NCBI GenBank assembly: GCA_036346205.1 | Contig: JARFJB010000902.1 | Location: 1,922,001-1,986,000, forward strand | Length of the DNA: 64,000 bases | From: Vesta saturnalis | Taxonomy: Eukaryota; Arthropoda; Insecta; Coleoptera; Lampyridae | Direction of reading: 5' to 3' | Shown: positions 15,525 through 26,206 of the stretch, piece after piece | Layout of the letters: each line of letters starts with the position of its first letter | Numbering within the stretch: the first letter of the stretch is position 1 | Made by a program: the position numbers and the translations under genes | Notes under the pieces: generated by a model | The model's database searches: none | Told to the model about the DNA's origin: nothing | Seen by the model: only the letters and a program-made list of their open reading frames with translations

Positions 15525-16540
15525 ATTTAAGTCTCTGCAATTCGAGTCTTGTAATTTGAACCGTGCGCCGCCATTAGACTAAAGGTATCTCTTGATTGTA
15601 CAAATTTAACCTTTAACTCAACACAACTTATGAGAAACTTATCGAGTGAGCATTATTAATATTATATCATACTGCTACTTTTTGAATTGAGAACTGATTT
15701 TGTATGATTAAGTATGATTAAGTTAAATAACTTTGGTATTTTGGAATTGTGGTTGGCTCGTTTTAGCAAAGTGTAAGTTAGTCCATTCATTATTTTTGAG
15801 CTGTAAGCTAGCTTTCGCGGCTGTAAGTTATGATTTGATTGATTGAGATTGATTGGGTTGATTGATTGATTGATTAATATGATTGTTTGATTTGATCGAA
15901 CGTGATCTGTTTGGGATTGATATGCTTAATTCATTTGATTAATTTGATTTGATTAATTGATTTGTATGTTTGAGAAAGAAACGAGGGAGAGACGAACACA
16001 ATCAGGGTCTATTCCAGAAAACATTCATTAGTATTTACACCACCAGAGGACACCACAAACAACCCTAATTAGTCCTAGAAATATACCGCTAGGCGGCGCC
16101 GCCTCTATTAGAGAAAACATTCGCTAGTTTAAAAACATATCACTAGATGGTGCCACAAACAAAACCCTGATTAGTCCTAGAAATATAACGCCAGATGGTG
16201 CCACCTTTATTACAGCAAATACTCATTAGTCCATATACAACTAGATGACAACACAAATTCAAATTTCGCAACAAGGGGCCAGGACAGGAGGGCGCAGGTC
16301 CTAACACAGGTTCCTATGTTTGTCTTATAAGTAAGCAATAGGCCCCTTATTAGAATACGAGTTCAAATTTCTCGCAATAAGTAATCAGAATGTAAACACT
16401 TAAATACAAATCCAAATTCAAATTTCCCGCCAAGGGACCAGGGGGTAAGACCCAAAACTACGTTAGTTCAAATTTTCCTTATAGATGGCGCCACAAACAA
16501 TTTGAAATTTTTGGTCTAAGGACGAGGGCCTGAAGGTAAG
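15525..16540. repeat. Spacer of the inverted repeat: tandem and low-complexity repeats
   Basis: 15837-15970 is a degenerate TGAT repeat. 16035-16250 holds about two and a half copies of a ~105-bp unit containing CAACCCTAATTAGTCCTAG-like sequence and a TAGATGGTGCCAC block. 16255-16540 holds imperfect copies of a TTCAAATTTCCCGCCAAGGG unit that also occur in the inner ends of both arms. No gene. Confidence 0.7.
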
Positions 16541-16970
16541 TTGCTAAGCCTTACATCTGTCTTACAAGTTAGCATTATACCCTTTATTATAATACAAATT
16601 CATATTTCTGGCCATAACCTCCAGAGACTTAAATACAAATACAAATTCAAATATTCCACCAATGGGGATTCGACACGGGGTGAAGACCCGAGAACAAGTT
16701 GCGACGCCCTACACCTTTCTTACAATCTTGGTTATGTTCGGGGAGGGGGGTTGTGGTGACGGGATCGCCGAAAGCCTCGCGTCGCGAGATTTTACCTATA
16801 TGAAAAATTGAAATAACAGTTTCTCGAAACGTGAAGTACATGCAGCGACCAGCAAACAGATTGAGATGATTGGTCACGTGTACTAGACTTTATTTAATCA
16901 GGAAAAGTTTCTTATAAGTAGTGATGAGTTAAACGTTAAATTTGTACGATGAAGAGATACATTTAGTATA

Positions 16971-17255
16971 GTGGCGGCGCACGCTTCAAATTACAAGACG
17001 CGAATTATGGATGCTGCTTTACTGGTAAGACGGATGCGAATCAATTCCACCATTCTAATTGCGCGCGCGAAACCCTTAGAAACAACTGCACCAAAATACT
17101 CTGTTACAAGGACCGAAGTAAAAGTGCTAACTATACCAGTGGGCATACAGCGAAAATCATTGGATAATGTCTTCCTGGGTCAGTTACCTAAACGATGCAT
17201 CGTAGGTTTTACCGCAAATAAAGCCTTGAGAGAGATAATGTGTAAAGGTTATTGA
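16971..17255 (+). pseudogene. Polinton capsid gene fragment, right arm
   Basis: A 94-residue frame, the longer partner of 14840-15037. It covers the same region and continues through a VFLGQLP motif to a hydrophobic GFTANKAL segment, then stops where Polinton capsid proteins would continue into a conserved Asn-Pro-Phe region. It is a C-terminal fragment only. Calling the family rests on motif order known from F54H12.2-like Polinton proteins; it is not a functional gene. Confidence 0.68.
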
Positions 17256-18342
17256 CTTTCGTATTAACTGTAACCCCGTTAGTACGATTCTTACCTATAT
17301 GAAAGCATCGCATCGCTAAATTTTGCCTATATGATTAGATTTGATGTTTGTTAAAGAATTGCTGGACACTTTCGCAATAAAGACCTTGCCGTTATCTGTC
17401 TGTATACTTTGAGGTATCTTTTCGCATCTTTTGAAAAATAACCGAAAATACGTCGATTATAGAACATGTAGTTTTTCAGCTTCAGAGCTCCTGTCTACGC
17501 TATCTTGCTAAATACATCGATAACCGTCAGTATATAATTATACCCGTCATTATATTTACTTAGATTTCTCATACCGCAAAGACCCCGCCTGTCATAACTT
17601 AAAAAAGATTTTACCTTCAGTGTACCTATTTGGAGTAAATTTCTCACTACAGGTTTATGTGTAGTGTACGCTACTTGTTTATGTAACCGCGCTCTAATAA
17701 CTTCCCTAGGGGCCTGTTTATAAATCTAGGTGTCTTTTTGACAAGGGTATTTCTGCTAAGGCAAAGATTGTGTGTAAAATGGGCTTATGTGATGGTATGA
17801 CAACGGCATTATCGGTAAAACCCGAAGATTTTAAAATAGCACTCTAATAAGCGATTAGCATGCGATTAACCTGATTATAAAATCTAAAGCCGTTTTTTTT
17901 TGACAGAGGTATTTCTGATGAGCCAGAACTTTTATGTATGCAAAATAATATAAAGGTGAAATCTAGCTTAAAGAAGAAGACACAGGCAATTTTCTGCATA
18001 CATCACAATATTAAATAACCTGTTTGCGCTAATATATATTTGGTTTTGGCTGTTGACGGTTTACACGAGGAGTTTGATAAACATTTTATTCTGATTTAGT
18101 GATTTAATTTAATTATACAGCTTCGTTATTACATTGCATTTCTCTAACTAATCTAGTCTCTGATATCTAAAAGCCCCGATATACACATGTCCCTAAATAT
18201 GTACAGTGTTTATTATTATTCTTTACGTCCAAATGCGAAATCGTACTTTCACCTTTGTATAACAACAAGTTAATTAACTTATTACACAATACTCATTAAC
18301 TGTTTTATTATCATTATATAGGATTTAACAGCGTATTTAAAA

Positions 18343-18720
18343 AACATAATTAAAAATATTTTCATATAAATACCAAATCACAATGACATTTTCATAAACA
18401 ATTCGGGTAATTACTAATCAGGCAATTAAATATTTCGGAATTATTCTAAAATATCACTTAGTCATTTGGATCAAATTTTGTATAAAAGCACAAACACAAC
18501 AAAACTTACATACATATTAATTACTTTATCATTCCGTACTCACATCTTCCCAGAGTGAATCCATCCTTTTTTTCTCAGAATATTTTTTTATTTCAATTTG
18601 CTACACCTTTGAATATTTTAAGCATTTTACACTTACAATGGTACCATGTTGTCAAAAATTTCCAAATTACCATTCAAATTATCTAGATGGGCAACTCATT
18701 ATTTTTTATCTTTCACAATG
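18343..18720. other. Gene-free stretch
   Basis: AT-rich sequence between the Polinton inverted repeat and the PLE tail; nothing recognised. Confidence 0.45.
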
Positions 18721-18779
18721 GTAACTAATTAGTGGAGTTGATCGGCCTATTTCCACAGTTTATGCTTTTTGAGCGTGAC

Positions 18780-18811
18780 GTTTCGGAAGCGGACTCTGCT
18801 TCCGTCATCAG
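18780..18811 (-). ncRNA. Hammerhead-ribozyme-like core of PLE 1
   Basis: On the minus strand: CTGATGA, one extra C, GGAAGC, a 7-nt loop, GCTTCC, GAAAC. GGAAGC and GCTTCC are exact complements and form stem II. CUGAUGA and GAAA are the conserved hammerhead core. PLEs are known to carry such ribozymes in their terminal repeats. The extra base between core and stem may weaken or change the fold. Confidence 0.62.
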
Positions 18812-18924
18812 ACTTAGTCCTGAGAAGAACTGTTTTCGTACTTGAGTCGAATTCATATATTATATATGTAATTTTTTCCTAAGCAATTGACGACCACTCT
18901 CAGATTCGAACTTGGTACTTTTCA

Positions 18925-18928
<4 letters not shown>

Positions 18929-18970
<42 letters not shown>
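18929..18970. repeat. (TA)n microsatellite in PLE 1 tail
   Basis: A TA tract between the hammerhead-like motif and the end of the PLE coding region. Confidence 0.93.
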
Positions 18971-18974
<4 letters not shown>

Positions 18975-19100
18975 TTTTTCGTGGTTGGGCAGAAGTTTAT
19001 TGCGCATGTTGCGCCGTAACTTCTTGCGCAGGTGTATTGAGCTTAAGCTCTTCGCGCATTATTGGAATCCATATGGGTTTCATTTCTACAGTAGCTTGGC

Positions 19101-19843
19101 TTATTGGATTTTTGCTAGTGCGATGTATGTGGCTTCTTTGAGTTTCCAACGAGTTGTGTTCTCGTCCTTTGCCACTGTCTGTATGTTATCCCATTGGAAG
19201 CGGTGGTCTTCGTTCCAGACATGTTCGGCGATTATTGATGTTTCTGTTTCGCCCTTGCGGACGTTGTTCTTATGTTCATGCGTTCTCACTTTGAGTGGTC
19301 TACTGCTCTCTCCTATGTATGTTCGGCCGCATTCGCATGGTAGGTTGTATACACAATTCTTGGAATTCTGATCTTCATTGTATGGTTTGGTTTTGGTTAG
19401 TATTCCCCTGAGCGTTCTGGTCGATTTGAAGGCAGCGCGTATCTTGTATTTGCTGCCTATCCTTCGTATTTTGTCTGAGGTACCTTGTATGTATGGTATC
19501 GCTGTATATTTAGGTTCTTCTTTTTCGGTTACCCGTTCCCTGTTTAGGTTAGGTGTTAGATCGGGGTAGCCATTTTCTTTGATATTTTCTTTTTCTTTGT
19601 TCAGGTCTCTTGTTTTAAGCATATTGTTTTTGCTCTATCGTACAAGCATTTTGCCACGCCTGTGTACCAGTACATCCAGGAATGGCAGTTTTTGTTCTGA
19701 ATCCAATTTCATTGTGAATTTTATGGAGGGGCGCACCCTACTTAGATGCTCTAGGGATTCATCTAGCTTATGCTTGCCGTGTTGCCAAACTACGAAAGTA
19801 TCGTCCACGTATCTAAGCCACATCCTTGGTTTCTCTGTGAATT

Positions 19844-19899
<56 letters not shown>

Positions 19900-20470
19900 C
19901 TCACTATGGGTGACAGTGGGGAACCCATCGACATCCCAAACTCTTGTTGGTAAAATTTTTCTTCTACCTACAAGTATGTAGTTGTAATGCATATTGGCAG
20001 AAGTTCCATTATTGTGTTTATCGAGAGTTGCTTGCGTTCGTCTAACGTTTCATGCTTTTCCAGCTTGTCCCTTATGATAGTTAGTGCCTTATCGGTAGGC
20101 ACATTTGTGAATAGACTCACAATGTCGAGACTTACCAGTATTTCTTCGTGGTTTGGTTGGAAGTTTCTGATAGTTTCCACGAAGTGCTGCGTATTCTTGA
20201 CCATAGACTCGGTTTTTCCCGATAAGGGTGTGATGATACCTAGCAGATAGTGTGGTAATGGGTGACAAGATGAATTTCTCGAGCTCACAATTGGTCTCAG
20301 AGGAATTATGAATCTTTGGTAGGCTGTACAGATGCGGAGGTTTACTGTAGTGTGGGGTAAGTCTAATTCTTTGGTACTCGGAGAACTCCCCCTTATGTTT
20401 TGCCAGCGTCAGGTGGCATTTATATAAATAGCTCGAAATGTTTTCCTTCTTTTTCAATACATAAATTGTA
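19101..20470 (-). pseudogene. PLE 1 reverse transcriptase and GIY-YIG endonuclease
   Basis: From 20470 down: PPHLYSLPKIHN, then after a shift SLDIVSLFTNVPTDKALTII (fingers/palm), FGMSMGSPLSPIVSN (around 19930), then MWLRYVDDTFVVWQHG with the catalytic YVDD, and LPFLDVLVHRRG. After a frame change at about 19630 comes a linker with IPYIQGTSDKI and the endonuclease: CVYNLPCECGRTYIGES, with the G..YIG motif, and HVWNEDHRFQWD. There are at least three frame changes. A (TA)n run of ~52 bp sits in frame between SPIVSN and MEFTEKP, adding a run of Ile-Tyr pairs in the palm. Related proteins have IYME at this point, so a TATA-rich codon pair seems to have expanded. Confidence 0.85.
19846..19897. repeat. 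In-frame (TA)n expansion inside a reverse transcriptase
   Basis: The tract lies inside the PLE reverse transcriptase frame and does not interrupt it. Minus-strand translation is alternating Ile and Tyr between VSN and MEFTEK. Confidence 0.9.
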
Positions 20471-20489
20471 ACGTAGTCGCAAGTACGAA

Positions 20490-21392
20490 TTCTCTCTTGC
20501 ATATTTTCAACGATGTACACCTGGGATTTTACATACCCCCAGAGAAAAAAGTCCAGTGGTGATATATTAGGTGACCTAGGTGGCCAACCAATTGGTCCTC
20601 CACGACCAATCCAACGGTTCTCGTATCGATTATTTAAAAACTCCCTAACTGGAAGGGCATAATGTGTTGGAGCGCCATCTTGTTGACACCACAAATTATT
20701 TCTGAGTTCATTTAGATGATTTTTCATTTTCTAATAAATTGAGGTAATTCTCTCCAGTTAGTCTATTAATAGATATTGGCCCTACAATGTGCTGTCCTAT
20801 AATTCCACACGACACGTTCAAACTCCATTGATGTTAGCAACGTCGCTCACGGGTGCAGTGTGGATTTACATTATCGTAATAATGCATGTTATGTCTTACA
20901 ACAAAAGCATCATTTCGAAAACTTGCTTCATCCGAAAATAAAACGTTGTTAAAAAAGTTTCTATTTTGTACTATCTGTTGCAAACCCCATCGTGCAAAAT
21001 TAATTCTTAATAGAAAATCATTTTCGGTTAATTCTTGGCGAAGAATCATTTTGAATGGGTGAAATTTATTTTTTTTTATTATCCTCCAGACCGAACTATG
21101 CGATATTACAACCAAATTTGCAATCTCCCTAGTACTGACATGAGGATTCTCAATAATGTGTAGCATTACCTGGTTTTCGTTGTCGTCATTGCAAGTAGTT
21201 GGGTTTTCATGTACCGGTTTTTTATAATCTACAGTTCCTGTTTCACGCGTTCTCTCCAATAATTTAGTAAATGTTCGATGTTTGAATATTTATTTCTGTA
21301 CGATCTGGCTGCTTCATAATGATCTTCATCTGCTTTTCCAAATATTAGGAGCATATCAATCAACTCGTCTCACGTATAACTTAACGGCATTT
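20490..21392 (-). pseudogene. Mariner C transposase (DD41D)
   Basis: The N-terminal domain starts near 21392 (MPLSYT, stop, DELIDMLL) and needs a frameshift near 21255 to reach NQVMLHIIENPHVSTREIAN, VWRIIKKNKFHPF (helix-turn-helix) and FSDEASFRNDAF (first Asp). A stop and shift near 20834 lead to HQWSLNV and GENYLNLL, and then CQQDGAPTHYALPVREF (second Asp), RWIGRGGPIGW and SPLDFFLWGY (third Asp), with 41 residues between the last two. The reading runs without a break into PLE-derived sequence after MQERIR, so the C terminus is lost. Confidence 0.8.
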
Positions 21393-21832
21393 TAAAAACG
21401 TATCAATTAATTTTAAATTAATAATACAATTGTTATTAACAAGCACTGAGAACTAAATTTCATTGATTGACGTTTGATAACTAGATTAAAATTTAATTAT
21501 TGATATTTGGACAAAAATAACATCGAGTGTAAAACATTCATGAGCGACTAGATTAAAATGTTAATTTTTCCTTTTTGATAGGGAAAGAAATGATTTTTTA
21601 AGAAAAATGCAATATTATCGTAAAAAGAATGTTTTTAAAAAAAAGTATTGCGTTGCATTAAAAAAAAAGTTTAAAGTCGCCATTTTGAAATAATTCGCCC
21701 AATTGAAAATCTGATATCACTATCGTGTTGAGAATATCCTGAAACATATTACTGCCAAATAGTTTGAAAGTAGTACCCATAGTGTGGCTAAAAAAAAATA
21801 AGGCGCTTACTCTGAAACAGGCTGTATATTGA
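20490..21832 (-). mobile_element. Mariner C remnant
   Basis: The 5' side ends near 21832 in the sequence that reads CAGCCTGTTTCAGAGTAAGC on the minus strand, a divergent mariner terminus. The 3' end is lost at the junction with PLE 1 near 20480. The inner 21400-21830 is gene-free, as expected for a long TIR. Confidence 0.6.
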
Positions 21833-21952
21833 GTAGATAAGGTGCACATTTTAAGAAACTAACAGAAGAGAGGATTGAAAAATAATTGGTAGAAATACTA
21901 AATACATTTTTTCAAGTGAAACACTAGTTTCTTCATTTGCTTTCACGATAAT

Positions 21953-22740
21953 GGATGTTCAAACGGTACCTGATGGCAGACGCGATTGAATGCATTATTT
22001 CTTCGAGGCAGATCGCGGTGACTTTTATCGCATAAATAAAAGTAGAAGTGGAAAAAAGATTCTTATCTGTGTTGTAAAGGATTGCCCGGCACGAGCTCGT
22101 TGTCGTGAGCTTGTGTTCACAGAACTTGGCGAGGGCCACAATTACCTTTGTGATGTGGAAAAAGAAAAATCCCTTCGTTTAAAAAACGATATGGTGAAGG
22201 AAGCTACATCAACACGTGATGACATTAAGACTATTTTTGTGCAAAAAAGTTCCAGGTATGTATCCATGTAACTAATTATTGTACAATACTTTACCATGTA
22301 CCTTTATTACGTTAGTAGCAAAACGGATTTCCCTACTGTAGCGAAGTGTATGCGACATGCACGTCGACAGGTTCAACCGCCTAAGCCTGATACCCTACAA
22401 CAATCTGGAGAGTTTTTCCAACGCAGTTCAAGATATGGATGCATAGAAAATTAGGTTCTGTGTAGAGGTGCATCAGGTACAGGAAATCTCCTTTCTATAA
22501 TATTTTTGGCAGAAGGCTTGGTCCAGTTATTGAAGGAAACTCGGGAGGTGAACATTGATGGAACATTTAAAACCCGTCCACGGGACGCTGCCAGTAGTGA
22601 ACTACTGACTATTATGACAGTTCAGCATGGTTAGGTAAGTATTATGCTCTATACAAAGGTCGTAGTGATTTACAAATCTTTTTAGGCATTACCTTGTACT
22701 TTTCCATTAATGGCAAGCAAGAAGACCGATTTTAACCATA
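21953..22740 (+). pseudogene. MULE transposase remnant with FLYWCH zinc finger
   Basis: The first exon (to ~22255) reads MHYFFEADRGDFYRINKSRS, CVVKDCPARARC and EGHNYLCD, a FLYWCH-type zinc finger with Cys, Cys and His in the expected order. An intron (GTATGT to TTAG/TAG, about 22256-22316) precedes the region QQSGEFFQRSSRYG and then VNIDGTFKTRPRD, where I place the first Asp of the MULE nuclease. A stop at about 22633 sits at a GTAAGT donor; after the TTTTTAG acceptor (~22684) the text ALPCTFPLMASKKTD fits the next MULE motif. A stop follows the initial ATGGATGTTC frame at about 21986. The rest of the catalytic domain is missing. Confidence 0.65.
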
Positions 22741-22843
22741 TCGGAGTAGATATATACATCGTTCCATTTATAAGCACTTATTTCAGTGGTAAGTACCCCG
22801 ATTGGTGATACACTTTGTTCGTTTGAAAACGTTTTCTTGACGA

Positions 22844-22956
<113 letters not shown>

Positions 22957-24500
22957 CAGGGTGTCCCTAAATTGCAATGCCAAAAGTATAAGCAGGATTA
23001 CTTACGTAAAAATAAGCCGATTTAAATAAACCTTGATAATAACGAACCTACAGGGTATCAAAGTTGAATAAATAAATCACACCTTCTTTCATATCTTTCG
23101 ACTGCTTAGAGCTAATTTTATAAAATTTCTTATATGGGGGTTTCTTGAGATAAGAAATTCCAAACTATCATCCATTTCGGTGTATTTCGTAGAGGGCGCT
23201 ACAAGCGACCATTAGGGCATGCTTAAAAAAGGTATACTTTCTTGATATCGGTAAGATATCCGAGAAAAGTTCATGATGCATGCAAATTATTCAAAAGTAT
23301 TAAAATAACTTATTTGACTACTGTTTTTTTTTCCGCAATAACGATTAGATTTAATTAATTTACTTTTGACTCTTTTTTCTCTTGTGAAAAATTTGGATAA
23401 GACGAACGGTTTAGCCAGGAAAAAATATTTTCTGATGCATTGCGTATTTGCGCAAGTGTTTTTACTTAGGCCGCCTTTGCTTTTTAGTTACGATATCGAC
23501 AGTTGAATTTAGTTATCAAACGTTAGTTTTTTTCTGCCGCTTTTCCGTTGATAAAGACCCATAATTATCGCTCACAGTTTAACTGATTCCTAAATGGTGG
23601 ATATGCTTTTAGTTTATGGAATTTGCCATTGCAACGGCCGAATAAGTGTACACATTTATAGGAAAAAATATCCTTTCCGTAGAATTCCAAATGGGCACAC
23701 TTTTGCTAATATCCAAAGACGTCTCGGCGAAAATGACAAGTTTCAACCAATTCGTGTAAATTCTGGATGCAGACGAACCATAAGGACGGTGGAAATAGAA
23801 GAAGAGATTTTGGACGTTGTTGAAATAAAGACCAGTACACGACGTGTAGGATTTCAATTCGTAATTTCGAAATCATCAGTTCATAGAGGTTTTCAAGAAC
23901 AATTATTGCATCCCTTTCATATTCGAAAAGTTCAAGACATATTTTCCATGGATTCTGATCAACGTTTAGCATTCTGTCGATTTAATATTCATAGAACAAT
24001 CGAAAATCCAAATTTTAGTAACAAGATTTTGTTCACGGACAAAGCTACTTTTACTAGATGCGGTATTTTCAATCTTCATAATGAACATGTGTATGCTGTT
24101 GAAAACCTTCATGAAACGAGAGTATTTCATTATCAGCATCAATTTCAAGTAAATATCTGGGCTGGAATTGTAGACACTTTGTACTGCGAAATCGGCTGAA
24201 TGGAGATAGGTATTTGAACTTTGTAGTACAAAATTTACCTATTTTATTGGAAGATTTGCCCTTACTCCTTCGTCGTGACTTTTGGTTTATGCATGATGGC
24301 GCACCTCCTCATTTTACTTTAAATGTAAGACAACATTAAAATGAGGTATATCCACAGTTCTGGCTTAGAAGAGGAGGTGGTTCACCTGTGAACTGGTCGG
24401 CTCGATCACTGGACTTGACACCTTGCGATTTTTTTGTGGGGTGCATTGAAACTAGGTTTAATAATACTGAGTCGAATTTAACCGTTATTTACGTTTTTTT
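22957..24500 (+). mobile_element. Mariner D, right end not found
   Basis: The left end CAGGGTGTCCCTAAATTG follows a compound microsatellite. A second CAGGGTATC-like motif lies near 23051. The transposase starts at 23594. No inverse of the left end is seen after the gene, so the right TIR was deleted or lies beyond recognition. It sits inside the MULE transposase region. Confidence 0.75.
23594..24460 (+). pseudogene. Mariner D transposase
   Basis: Starts MVDMLLVYGICHCNGRISVH (DUF4817-like). A helix-turn-helix region lies around VISKSSVHRGFQ. LFTDKATFTRCG keeps the first Asp, but Lys stands where Glu is usual. A frameshift near 24180 leads to GDRYLNFVVQNLPILLEDLP, then FMHDGAPPHFTLNV (second Asp), a stop within RQH*NEV, and LTPCDFFVG (third Asp). 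The second-to-third spacing reads 43 rather than 41 because of an extra Gly-Ser-like insertion after WLRRGGG. The conserved Trp of LWG is out of frame. It is dead. Confidence 0.8.
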
Positions 24501-24559
24501 TCAATAATTTATGTCTACTGTTATTATTTTATACAACATGCTGCCATAAACAAAAATGA

Positions 24560-24850
24560 GGATGACGTAGTAGATGAAGACAACGAGAGTGAAGAAGATA
24601 ATGGGAGGGCTACTACTACTTCACCTGTTCGGGAAGGAGTTCGGTATGATTTCTGCTTAGTATGTTAATTAGAGCCACCCACAATCCCTTTGTTACCTTG
24701 GGTATGTATACGGTATGCGCAGAGACTATGCAACAGATGTCATTGGAACCACAAAGACCAGACGAAGAATGGGGTCACATCGTAAATTATGGAAAATGCT
24801 GTCTTGACCGTAGCCCCATTACACAATACGTTCGGGTAGTGACGACATAA
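24560..24850 (+). pseudogene. Possible acidic region plus degenerate RING-like segment
   Basis: Reads NEDDVVDEDNESEEDNGR, then FCLVC, then PPTIPLLPW followed by Cys-containing sequence, which loosely recalls a RING finger of the LVC..PC.H..C type. Key Cys/His positions are missing and a stop interrupts it. It could be the tail of the MULE-borne gene or unrelated. Weak. Confidence 0.2.
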
Positions 24851-24909
24851 TTTGTTATTTTTTAGATGTTATAAGTACTTATGGTCTCTTTTTACTGACA
24901 TATTATAAA

Positions 24910-25460
24910 TCTATAATATAAAAATGAATCGGTGAATGTGTTGCTAAGCGCAAATCTCGAGAGGAGCTGAACCGATTTCGCTAATTCTTTTTTTAGAATA
25001 TTCCTTGAAGTACGAGGATGGTTCTTACGGAGAGAAAAATAAAAAAAATTTTAAAAAGGGAAAAGCAATTTAGTGACGTAAGTATCGTATAAATATAAAT
25101 GTCAATATTTATGAGATGGTAACATTACTCAAAAAAAAATTGTCTATGGTAAAATGTGAATTGTCTGTGGTATAATGTCATTTGAAATGTTAACGTCTCT
25201 TTGCTGTGAATCTAGACACAAATTTCTAAAAGTGTTGTGTGTCTGTGTCTCATCTTCTATAATATAAAAATGAATCGCCAAATGTGTTGCTAAGCGCAAA
25301 ACTCGAGAACGGCTGGACCAATCCTGCCAATTTTTTTTTCGAGTAATGGTTGAAGTCTGAGGAAGGCTTTTATGAAGAGAAAAATTGGTAAATTCTCCAA
25401 GAAAAACGTGATAACCTAATTTTTCGTTTTAATGTAACACGGTGCGCGCCCAAGCCCTCA
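24910..25460 (+). mobile_element. Two tandem Helitron-like 5' ends
   Basis: 24910 and 25256 both start TCTATAATATAAAAATGAAT after an A or T and share TGTTGCTAAGCGCAAA, CTCGAGA and GAGAAAAAT blocks. Sequences of this kind are common Helitron-type non-autonomous copies in insects. Neither has a clear CTAG end of its own here. Confidence 0.5.
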
Positions 25461-25902
25461 TACTTTCTCTCTCACACACCGACCATTTATCTCACCGCGA
25501 ATGCGAGAGTGCATTTATTTGTTATTACTAAGCCACTGGTATCTGTGCATGGTGTTGGAATAATACATTTTTTATTCTTCCTTTCGCTAATATCGCTTAT
25601 ATGACTGTTTTAGCGTTAAGCAGAATAAGAGAATAACCAATTATTTCAGTTCATTCTGTCTACATGAAACAAAAGTGACGTAATGGTGTATCCAGTTTCA
25701 GTAACCATGTACTACAACGGGAGTTGTAATGTCTAATGAACTGTGAATATACAAAATTAATTAAATGTTCAGTTAATGCAGCAATCCTTGTGTGAAGTAC
25801 CAAAACAAAGAAATCAACCTAGACTCAAATCAAGTTAGAGAGCAATTTAACTTTAACTTTAGGTTATTGATTACTAATTTTTGTAGCAGTCTTAATAGGT
25901 AA

Positions 25903-26206
25903 TCTGTGTATATAAAATTCAAAGTCCTGACTGACTCAGTGACTGACTGATATATCAAAGCACAGTCTAAACCGCTGGTCCTACAGACTTGACAGAGTGT
26001 GTGTGTTTGAAGTTTAGTTATCCACTAAGAAAGGGATTTTTCGAAATTCCACCCCTAACGGGGGTAAAATGATGGGTTGAGTTTTTTTTAACTTTTTTAT
26101 TCCATGGGTCGATTGACTCGAATAATTATGAGAAACGTGTATCACAAAATTTAAATATCCCCCTCCCCATTCTGAGATCGCAGCAGCGCGCGACGGGTAC
26201 GGCTAG
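25903..26206 (+). mobile_element. Non-autonomous Helitron, 304 bp
   Basis: Starts TCTGTGTATATAAAATTC after A, contains the CTGACTGACTCAGTGACTG block known from insect Helitrons, and ends GGGTACGGCTAG followed by T. A GCGCGC-rich palindromic stretch precedes the CTAG end. This fits Helitron insertion between A and T with 5'-TC and CTAG-3' ends. No Rep/helicase is present. Confidence 0.65.

Larger units (their letters stand above)
13900..18342. repeat. Giant inverted repeat carrying Polinton/Maverick sequence
   Basis: The left arm 13900-15520 is inverted at 16540-18342, so each arm is 1.6-1.8 kb, with a ~1-kb spacer. The outer ends are TTTAAATACGGTGTTAAG on the left and the inverse of TTAAATACGCTGTTAAATCC on the right. 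Both arms hold a fragment of the same capsid gene, reading outward. The arms are similar but not identical, with indels, so the duplication is old. Polintons normally have TIRs without capsid gene parts, so this looks like an inverted duplication of one Polinton fragment, or two copies converging, rather than ordinary TIRs. Confidence 0.8.
18720..20480 (-). mobile_element. Penelope-like element 1, 5'-truncated
   Basis: A minus-strand PLE with the order reverse transcriptase, GIY-YIG endonuclease, then a tail with a hammerhead-like motif at 18780-18811. Its upstream end is truncated and runs directly into the 3' part of mariner C near 20480, as expected for a 5'-truncated retroelement insertion. 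TA tracts lie in the tail (18929-18970) and inside the reverse transcriptase (19846-19897). Confidence 0.85.
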
